Part shown: positions 26,086 through 30,977 of the stretch, in pieces
How positions within the stretch are numbered: the stretch's first letter is position 1
Layout: every line of letters starts with the position of its first letter
Assembly: GCF_901212655.1 (NCBI RefSeq)
Contig: NZ_CAAKON010000044.1
Coordinates: forward strand, 1-30,977
DNA: 30,977 bases
Source of the DNA: Olsenella uli
Lineage (GTDB): Bacteria > Actinomycetota > Coriobacteriia > Coriobacteriales > Atopobiaceae
Direction of reading: 5' to 3'
The notes under the pieces: model-generated
The model's input: the letters and a program-made list of their open reading frames with translations, nothing else
Told to the model about the DNA's origin: nothing
The model's database searches: none
Made by a program: the position numbers and the translations under genes

Positions 26086-27228
26086 ATGGCCCAGCTCTCG
26101 TCCCGCGTCCGGGCACTCATGCAGCCGCACCTGCGCGAGCTCGACGTCTACGACCCCAACTTCACGCCCACGCGCATCAACCTGAGCGCGAACGAGAACA
26201 CCTACGACGTCCCGGCCATGACGCGCGCCGCCATCGATGCCGCGCTCGCCGCCACGCCCACGAACCGCTACCCGGACCCGATGAGCAACGACCTGCGCGA
26301 TGCCCTGGCCGCCTGGCACGGGTGCGCGCGAGAGAGCGTGATCGTGGGCAACGGCGGCGACGAGCTGCTCTACAACTTCCTGCTGGCCTTTGGCGGCCCC
26401 GGGCGCACCCTCGTGAACTGCCCGCCCACCTTCTCCGAGTACGCCTTCTTCGCCTCGCTCACCCAGACCGAGGTCGCAGACGTCTGGCGAGAACCTGAGA
26501 CCTACCTGCCGGACGCCGAGGGCCTCGTCGCGGCCGCGCGCACGGCCAACCTCGTGGTGCTCACCTCGCCCAACAACCCCACGGGTGACGTGGCGCCCCT
26601 CGAACTCGTGCGAAGCCTCTGCGAGGCGTGCCCCGGTCTCGTCATGGTGGACGAGGCCTATGGCGAGTTTGCCGCTCCCGGCACGAGCGCGGAGCCGCTG
26701 CTTGCCGAGCATGACAACCTCGTCGTGCTGCACACGCTCTCCAAGGCGTTTGCGCTCGCGGGCACACGCTGTGGCTACGTCCTCGCCGCACCCGACGTCA
26801 TCGCCGCCCTGGGTGCCGTGCGCCAGATCTACTCGGTGAACGTCCTCACACAGGCGGCGGCCCTCACGGCCGTCACGCGCCGGGAGGACTTCGCGCCCAC
26901 GGTGGCCACCATCGTCTCCGAGCGAGCGCGTCTGTTCGCCTCCCTGCGCGAGCTGGGCGAGCACGTGCCCATCACCGTCTGGCCGAGCGAGGGAAACTTC
27001 CTGCTCGTGCGCACGCCGGACGCCACGCGCGTCCGTGCGCGCCTGCGCGACGAGTATTCCATCCTCGTGCGAGACTTCAGCTACGCGCCCGGCCTCGCCG
27101 ACTGCCTGCGCATCACCGTGGGCACGCCCGAGGAGAATGACGCTGTGCTGGCGGCGCTCTCCGCCCTCGTCTCCAAGCAGGCCGCCGCAAGCGCGGCCCC
27201 GTCTTCCAAGGAGGTCTCCCATGCCTAG
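26086..27228 (+). CDS. hisC: Histidinol-phosphate aminotransferase
   Basis: A 380-residue PLP enzyme converting imidazole-acetol phosphate and glutamate to histidinol phosphate. Fold-type I landmarks are NLSANENTYDVP near the start, VGNGGDELL (PLP phosphate area), SPNNPTGD, VDEAYGEFA (the aspartate on the PLP ring), and HTLSKAFALAGTRCGY with Schiff-base lysine K220. The ATG at 26086 follows GAAAGGAG. The 3' end overlaps hisB by eight bases. Length is normal. Confidence 0.96.
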   Translation: MAQLSSRVRALMQPHLRELDVYDPNFTPTRINLSANENTYDVPAMTRAAIDAALAATPTNRYPDPMSNDLRDALAAWHGCARESVIVGNGGDELLYNFLLAFGGPGRTLVNCPPTFSEYAFFASLTQTEVADVWREPETYLPDAEGLVAAARTANLVVLTSPNNPTGDVAPLELVRSLCEACPGLVMVDEAYGEFAAPGTSAEPLLAEHDNLVVLHTLSKAFALAGTRCGYVLAAPDVIAALGAVRQIYSVNVLTQAAALTAVTRREDFAPTVATIVSERARLFASLRELGEHVPITVWPSEGNFLLVRTPDATRVRARLRDEYSILVRDFSYAPGLADCLRITVGTPEENDAVLAALSALVSKQAAASAAPSSKEVSHA

Positions 27229-27811
27229 GGTCGCCACCGTGTCGCGCCAGACCGGCGAGACCGACATCACGCTCACGATTGACCTCGACGGCACCGGAAA
27301 GGTGGACGTCCAGACGGGCGTGGGCTTCTTCGACCACATGCTCAACGCCTTCGGTCGCCATGGCCTGTTCGACCTCACGGTGCGCGCCACGGGGGACTAT
27401 GAGGTGGATGACCACCACACCGTGGAGGACGTGGGCATCGTGCTGGGGCAGGCCGTGCGCGAGGCGCTGGGCGACAAGGCCGGCATCGGGCGCTTCTCCG
27501 ACGTCTGCATCGCCATGGACGAGGCGCTCGTCCAGGCTGCCATCGACGTCTCCGGCCGCGGTCAGGCCTACGTGACGCTGCCGCTGCCCACGCAGAAGGT
27601 GGGCACCTTCGACACCGAGCTGGCGCAGGAGTTCTTTATTGCCTTCGCGCGTGACGCGGCCCTCACGCTGCACGTTCGCGAGCTGGAGGGCGAGAACTCG
27701 CACCACATCATCGAGGCGGCATTCAAGGCCTTTGGCCGGGCGCTTCGCTTCGCGTGCGAGAGGGACGAGCGCGTCACGGGCGTCCCGTCGACGAAGGGGA
27801 GCCTGGCATGA
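27221..27811 (+). CDS. hisB: Imidazoleglycerol-phosphate dehydratase
   Basis: A 196-residue single-function IGP dehydratase, which makes imidazole-acetol phosphate. The two metal-binding histidine clusters of the family are visible, DDHHTVEDVGI and ENSHHIIEAAFKAFGRALR, plus GFFDHMLNAFGRHG near the start. There is no phosphatase domain, so histidinol-phosphatase must be encoded elsewhere. The ATG at 27221 follows AAGGAGG. It overlaps hisC by 8 bases and hisH by 4 (ATGA), so translation is coupled. Confidence 0.96.
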   Translation: MPRVATVSRQTGETDITLTIDLDGTGKVDVQTGVGFFDHMLNAFGRHGLFDLTVRATGDYEVDDHHTVEDVGIVLGQAVREALGDKAGIGRFSDVCIAMDEALVQAAIDVSGRGQAYVTLPLPTQKVGTFDTELAQEFFIAFARDAALTLHVRELEGENSHHIIEAAFKAFGRALRFACERDERVTGVPSTKGSLA

Positions 27812-28662
27812 GCGAGCTCGATGTGAGGGGCGCCGGCTCCGACCGCGCTGGTGTGGCTGGCGTCGCAGGTGCCGTGCCCGCCGCGGCGGGCGAGGAGGCG
27901 GCCTCGAGGGGCGCCGAGCGGGCACGCATCGTCGTCATCGACTACCACAAGGGCAACCTCTCCAGCGTGGAGCGCGGCCTCGTGCGCGCTGGCTGCGAGA
28001 ACGTGCTCGTCTCGGACCAGCCGGCGGACATCGCGCGTGCGGCCGGCCTCGTGCTACCCGGTGTGGGCTCGTTCTTTGACGCCATCAGCTTCGTGCACGA
28101 GAGTGGTCAGGACGCGGCGATTATCGAGGCCGTGGGCCGTGGCGTGCCGTTCCTCGGCATCTGCCTGGGCCTGCAGCTGCTCTATGAGCGCGGCGACGAG
28201 GACGTCCCGGCCGATGCCGACACCAAGCCCGCGAGGAGCATGATGGGCGAGGGGCTCGTTCCCGGCGATCTCTTTGTGGCGCCCGACGCCGGCGGCTGTC
28301 AGCGACATTGGGTCCGTGGCCTCGGCATTCTCGCCGGTAGTTGCACGCGCCTGGAGTCGGGCCGCCTCAAGGTGCCGCATGTGGGCTGGGACCAGGCGCA
28401 TGTGACGGTCGAGGGCGGGGGCTGCCCGCTGCTCGCCGGCTTTGCCGAGGGCGCGAACGTCTACTTCACGCACTCCTACGCGGTCGACGCCGACGCCGAC
28501 CCCGCCCAGGTTGCGGCGCGCACCCATTACGTGCGAAGCTTCCCCTGCGTGGCGTGGAGGGGCAATGTCTACGGGTGCCAGTTCCACCCGGAGAAGAGCT
28601 CCGCCACCGGCCTCGCGATTCTTCGCAACTTCGTCTCCATCGTAAGGAGCCACAGCGCATGA
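27808..28662 (+). CDS. hisH: Imidazole glycerol phosphate synthase glutaminase subunit, extended
   Basis: A 284-residue class I glutamine amidotransferase that feeds ammonia to HisF. The catalytic triad is intact: C119 in LGICLGLQ, and H260 and E262 in GCQFHPEKS. VVIDYHKGNLSSVERGL and LPGVGSFFDAI are also typical. It is some 70-80 residues longer than usual. About 38 Ala/Gly-rich residues precede the core, and about 30-35 extra residues follow GLQLLYERGDE before the normal GLGILAG. The ATGA overlap with hisB supports the early start. The extras could be flexible additions at the surface; their role is unknown. Confidence 0.93.
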   Translation: MSELDVRGAGSDRAGVAGVAGAVPAAAGEEAASRGAERARIVVIDYHKGNLSSVERGLVRAGCENVLVSDQPADIARAAGLVLPGVGSFFDAISFVHESGQDAAIIEAVGRGVPFLGICLGLQLLYERGDEDVPADADTKPARSMMGEGLVPGDLFVAPDAGGCQRHWVRGLGILAGSCTRLESGRLKVPHVGWDQAHVTVEGGGCPLLAGFAEGANVYFTHSYAVDADADPAQVAARTHYVRSFPCVAWRGNVYGCQFHPEKSSATGLAILRNFVSIVRSHSA

Positions 28663-29399
28663 TCCTCTTCCCAGCCATCGACCTCGTGGACGGCAAGGTC
28701 GTTCGCCTCGAGCGCGGCGACCGCTCCAAGATGAAGGTCTACTCCGAGAATCCCGCTGCCGTGGCCCGGTATTTCGTCGAGCAGGGCGCCACGTGGGTGC
28801 ACGTGGTCGACCTCTCCAGCGCCTTCGAGGAGGACGGTGAGGCCCGCGCCGCCAACGACGCTGCAATCAAGGCCATCTGTGAGGTGGATGGCATCTCTGT
28901 GGACGTGGGCGGCGGCGTGCGCTCGCTCGCACGCGTCGACGAGCTGCGCGCCCTTGGCGCCAAGCGCATCTCCCTGGGTACCGTGCTCGTGCGCGAGCCC
29001 TCGTTTGCCGAGGTGGTGGCAAAGGGGTTTGGCGAGTGCATTGTGGCGGATGTGGCGGCCAAGGACGGCCAGGTCAAGGTGAACGGCTGGCGCGAGGGGA
29101 TCTCCCGCAGCGTCGAGGACGTCGTGGGGCACCTAAGCGAGCTCGGCTTCAAGCATCTTGTCTACACCGACATCGCGCGAGACGGCATGCAGACGGGCGT
29201 CGACGTGGATGCCTACCGCCGAGTGGCCAAGATCGCGGGCTTTCCGGTGGTGGCGAGTGGTGGCATCACGAGCTTGGATGACATCCGTGCCCTTGCCGTC
29301 GCTGGCGACGACGTCATCGAGGGTGCCATCACGGGGCGTGCCATCTATGAGAACAGCTTCTCGCTTGCGGACGCGCTTTCTGCGGCAAAGGGCGAGTAG
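28659..29399 (+). CDS. hisA: Phosphoribosylformimino-AICAR-P isomerase
   Basis: A 246-residue TIM-barrel isomerase (ProFAR to PRFAR). MILFPAIDLVDGKVVRLERGD carries the catalytic aspartate D8, VDVGGGVRS is the first phosphate loop, YTDIARDGMQTGVD carries the second catalytic aspartate, and VVASGGITSLDDI is the second phosphate loop. The ATG overlaps the hisH stop (ATGA). The frame extends further upstream, but this start gives the canonical N-terminus. No N-terminal extension is present. The TrpF activity seen in some actinobacterial PriA enzymes cannot be judged from sequence alone. Confidence 0.96.
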   Translation: MILFPAIDLVDGKVVRLERGDRSKMKVYSENPAAVARYFVEQGATWVHVVDLSSAFEEDGEARAANDAAIKAICEVDGISVDVGGGVRSLARVDELRALGAKRISLGTVLVREPSFAEVVAKGFGECIVADVAAKDGQVKVNGWREGISRSVEDVVGHLSELGFKHLVYTDIARDGMQTGVDVDAYRRVAKIAGFPVVASGGITSLDDIRALAVAGDDVIEGAITGRAIYENSFSLADALSAAKGE

Positions 29400-29431
29400 G
29401 GAAGGCCAGGGGCGCTTCTGGTCAAAGGGCC

Positions 29432-29455
29432 GCGCGGCCTCGTGTGTGGCCGCGC
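29432..29455 (+). other. Hairpin between hisA and hisF
   Basis: GCGCGGCC (29432-29439) pairs perfectly with GGCCGCGC (29448-29455) around TCGTGTGT, with no T tract. It lies in a 134-base gap that is the only large break inside hisA-hisF, so hisF may be expressed at a different level. Confidence 0.55.
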
Positions 29456-29533
29456 TCCTGAGAGGCGTCGTTTTGCATTGCGGAGGGTTCGCCGGCTGTG
29501 TGCATGTAGCCCACGTGGCTGAGAGGGGAGACC

Positions 29534-30316
29534 ATGCTTACCAAGCGCGTCATTCCGTGTCTGGACGTCAAGAACGGGCGCGTCGTGAAAGGCGTCAACT
29601 TCGTGGGTCTGCGCGACGCGGGCGACCCCGTGGAGCTGGCGGCCGCCTATGACCGCGAGGGTGCGGACGAGGTGGTGTTCCTCGACATCACAGCCACGAG
29701 TGACAACCGCGCCACGACCATCGACATGGCGGCGCGCGCGGCCCGCGAGCTTTCCATTCCCTACACCGTGGGTGGTGGCTTCCGCGACCTTGATGGCATG
29801 CGCACCATGGTGGCGGCGGGTGCCGACAAGGTCTCGCTTAACTCGGCTGCCATCAAGAATCCCGAGCTCATCAGCGTGGCGGCGCGCGCCTTTGGCTCCC
29901 AGGCCGTCGTGTGCGCCATCGACGCCAAGCGGGTGGGGGTGCCGGGTGCCCCTGGTGCCGACAAGTGGGAGGTCTACGTGGCGGGCGGCCGCAGGGCCAC
30001 GGGCATCGACGCGGTTGCCTGGGCCGAGGAGGCCGCGCGGCGTGGTGCAGGCGAGATCCTGCTTACGAGCATGGACCGCGATGGGACAAAGGAAGGCTTT
30101 GACCTGGCCCTCACCCGTGCCGTTGCGCGCGCTGTTCCCATTCCCGTCATTGCGAGCGGCGGCGTGGGAACGCTCGAGCACTTTGCCGAGGGCGTTCTTG
30201 AGGGCGAGGCCGACGCGGTGCTCGCGGCGAGCGTGTTCCACTTTGGGACGTTTAGCGTGCGGGAGGTCAAAGAATACATGGCGAGTCAGGGCATCCCGGT
30301 GCGGCTGGACTTCTAG
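29534..30316 (+). CDS. hisF: Imidazole glycerol phosphate synthase cyclase subunit
   Basis: A 260-residue TIM-barrel cyclase that uses ammonia from HisH to make imidazoleglycerol phosphate and [24 protein letters not shown] carries catalytic D11, VVFLDITAT follows, [11 protein letters not shown] is the first phosphate loop, and [17 protein letters not shown] has the second catalytic aspartate (D131-type). [13 protein letters not shown] is the second phosphate loop. The ATG at 29534 follows GAGAGGGGAG. It is the last his gene in the window; hisI and hisE, often next, are absent here. Confidence 0.97.
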   Translation: MLTKRVIPCLDVKNGRVVKGVNFVGLRDAGDPVELAAAYDREGADEVVFLDITATSDNRATTIDMAARAARELSIPYTVGGGFRDLDGMRTMVAAGADKVSLNSAAIKNPELISVAARAFGSQAVVCAIDAKRVGVPGAPGADKWEVYVAGGRRATGIDAVAWAEEAARRGAGEILLTSMDRDGTKEGFDLALTRAVARAVPIPVIASGGVGTLEHFAEGVLEGEADAVLAASVFHFGTFSVREVKEYMASQGIPVRLDF

Positions 30317-30692
30317 GATTTCTGGGCCGAGGTGGCGGACATCCCTGCGGTCGGGTTCACTTTTGCTTCGCAAAAGTCCCTCAGCCCTTCCCCTCGGGGC
30401 GTCTGCCGCCCCGGCCGTGAGGGGCTGGGGAGTCCAGCCGCGCCTGGCGCCCAAAGTCTCTAGCTTGTTGGGTGGGCCTCCAGGCCCCTCGGGACGTCTG
30501 TCGCCTCGGCCGCGAGGGGCTGGGGGATGTCCGGTCCATCGGGTGTTATTTTTTGACTTGTTTGGGGTGCGTCCCCTGCGCGCAAGGTAGCCCGTTCGAG
30601 ACTGCGATGGCCTGGGGAGTCCGCCCGCACCGGGCGCCCATGGCATTTTACTTGCGGAAGGCCCCCGACTCCGTGAGCCGTTTCAGTCTTGG
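30317..30692. other. Gene-free region with diverged repeats and hairpins
   Basis: No convincing gene is seen. A segment of about 46 bases (30390-30435, beginning CCCCTCGGGGCGTCTG) recurs diverged at 30485-30532. A 29-base segment (30425-30453, CTGGGGAGTCC...GGCGCCCA) recurs at 30612-30640 with 25 of 29 matches by eye. Hairpins are ACTTTTGC/GCAAAAGT (30359-30377), CGGGGC/GCCCCG (30395-30413), GGGCCT/AGGCCC (30474-30487), CGCCCG/CGGGCG (30622-30636) and CTCCGTGA/TCACGGAG (30669-30700). The run TTATTTTTTG near 30546-30555 could mark an end of transcription for the his operon. Confidence 0.6.
30359..30377 (+). terminator. Hairpin after hisF, possible terminator
   Basis: ACTTTTGC pairs perfectly with GCAAAAGT around TTC, 42 bases after the hisF stop. 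No T tract follows, so termination is uncertain. Confidence 0.35.
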
Positions 30693-30977
30693 TCACGGAG
30701 ACCATGACAAAGCCGCGCCGTTTCTCTGGCGGCTCCTCCGGGATTCTCTTGTGTCCAGAGAATGTGTCGGTTGCGACGGCGCGGCGCTAATCGCTCTCGA
30801 TTTGTCCACGAATCCGACCGGTTGTTCCGACGCAGCGTAGCTGGATGCTGGTTTGTCCACGAATCGCGCCGGTTGCGGCAGAGCGGCGCGGCTGGGTACT
30901 GGTCTGTCCAGAAATCCGGCCGATTGCTGCGATGCGGCGCGGCTGGGTGCTGGTTTGTCCACGAATCGCGCCGGTTG
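30693..30977 (-). CDS. Possible protein with 17-residue tandem repeats (partial)
   Basis: On the - strand the frame is open from the window edge (first residues QPARFVDKP) to a TGA at 30693, 94 residues in all. It reads as tandem 17-residue units such as FVDKPAPSRAASQQSAG, FLDRPVPSRAALPQPAR and FVDKPASSYAASEQPVG, then decays to a basic tail (TRESRRSRQRNGAALSWSP). Conservative changes (V/L, K/R) inside the units hint at selection on protein, but GC-rich DNA keeps frames open by chance. If real, this is the C-terminal part of a repetitive, Pro/Ala/Ser-rich protein of unknown function whose start lies outside the window. It is otherwise a non-coding tandem array. Confidence 0.35.
   Translation of the reverse strand, partial: QPARFVDKPAPSRAASQQSAGFLDRPVPSRAALPQPARFVDKPASSYAASEQPVGFVDKSRAISAAPSQPTHSLDTRESRRSRQRNGAALSWSP
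30752..30977. repeat. 51-bp tandem repeat array, open at the right edge
   Basis: TGTCCA-type unit starts (the first is GTGTCCAGAG) occur at 30752, 30803, 30854, 30905 and 30956, exactly 51 bases apart each time. Units 3 and 4 match at about 40 of 51 positions by eye. The partial fifth unit is identical to unit 3 over its 22 bases. The period is divisible by three. The array continues beyond the window. Confidence 0.9.

Noticed and set aside
25180..27390. 736-residue open frame opposite hisD, hisC and hisB
   Set aside because: It spans three conserved genes on the other strand and has no motif; an artefact of GC-rich codon use.
30320..30380. tRNA-like stretch (GCCGAGGTGGCGGA and GGTCGGGTTCAC)
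   Set aside because: No paired acceptor stem or anticodon arm can be drawn; the resemblance is limited to short words.
29345..30646. 433-residue open frame on the - strand over hisF and its downstream region
   Set aside because: Most of it is antisense to hisF. The upstream part reads through hairpin-rich repeats with no domain.
30472..30840. 122-residue open frame on the + strand
   Set aside because: It runs through diverged repeats and part of the tandem array, has no good ribosome-binding site and no recognisable sequence.
30752..30977. CRISPR array
   Set aside because: The whole 51-base unit is similar between copies; there are no short constant repeats separated by unique spacers.

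Overview
The window is about 31 kb of GC-rich (roughly 65%) bacterial chromosome, densely packed with housekeeping and metabolic genes. High GC, Shine-Dalgarno-led genes, a short-form HisG fused to HisZ, a catabolic acetolactate synthase, and a D-aspartate-ligase-like ATP-grasp enzyme suggest an anaerobic, fermentative Actinomycetota, most likely class Coriobacteriia (Olsenella/Atopobium-like). The lineage is inferred from gene content only. I recognise no rRNA, tRNA, CRISPR array, prophage or insertion sequence.

Layout. (1) 252-5343: an iron-type alcohol dehydrogenase, a TetR regulator, a class I methyltransferase and a catabolic acetolactate synthase (alsS), all on the + strand with long leaders. 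The TetR and methyltransferase genes share an upstream motif. (2) 5495-8916: a perfect 19-bp hairpin, a terminator, uvrA, and a long bidirectional terminator. (3) 8966-16365: an aspartate/glutamate racemase (- strand), then on the + strand a YbaK-type tRNA deacylase, murJ, a secreted coiled-coil NlpC/P60 hydrolase, a D-aspartate-ligase-like ATP-grasp protein and an overlapping DegT-type PLP enzyme. Apart from the deacylase, this block fits peptidoglycan building and remodelling. (4) 16640-21618: a complete branched-chain amino acid ABC transporter, livKHMGF. (5) 21634-22761: a two-membrane-segment orphan gene flanked by three copies of a structured repeat (two direct, one inverted). (6) 22919-30316: a histidine operon, hisZG(fused)-hisD-hisC-hisB-hisH-hisA-hisF, behind two strong palindromes that look like operators. 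hisI and hisE are not in the window. (7) 30317-30977: non-coding DNA with diverged repeats, then 51-bp tandem repeats that on the - strand encode a 17-residue repeat running off the right edge.

How they work together: the racemase could supply D-aspartate to the ATP-grasp ligase for a peptidoglycan side chain, while MurJ flips lipid II and the NlpC/P60 enzyme trims the wall. The liv genes import branched-chain amino acids. AlsS and the dehydrogenase fit acetoin/alcohol fermentation under TetR control. The strongest leads for something new are the ligase/DegT pair, the three-copy repeat with adjoining hairpins, the palindromes before hisZG, and the 17-residue repeat ORF at the right edge.
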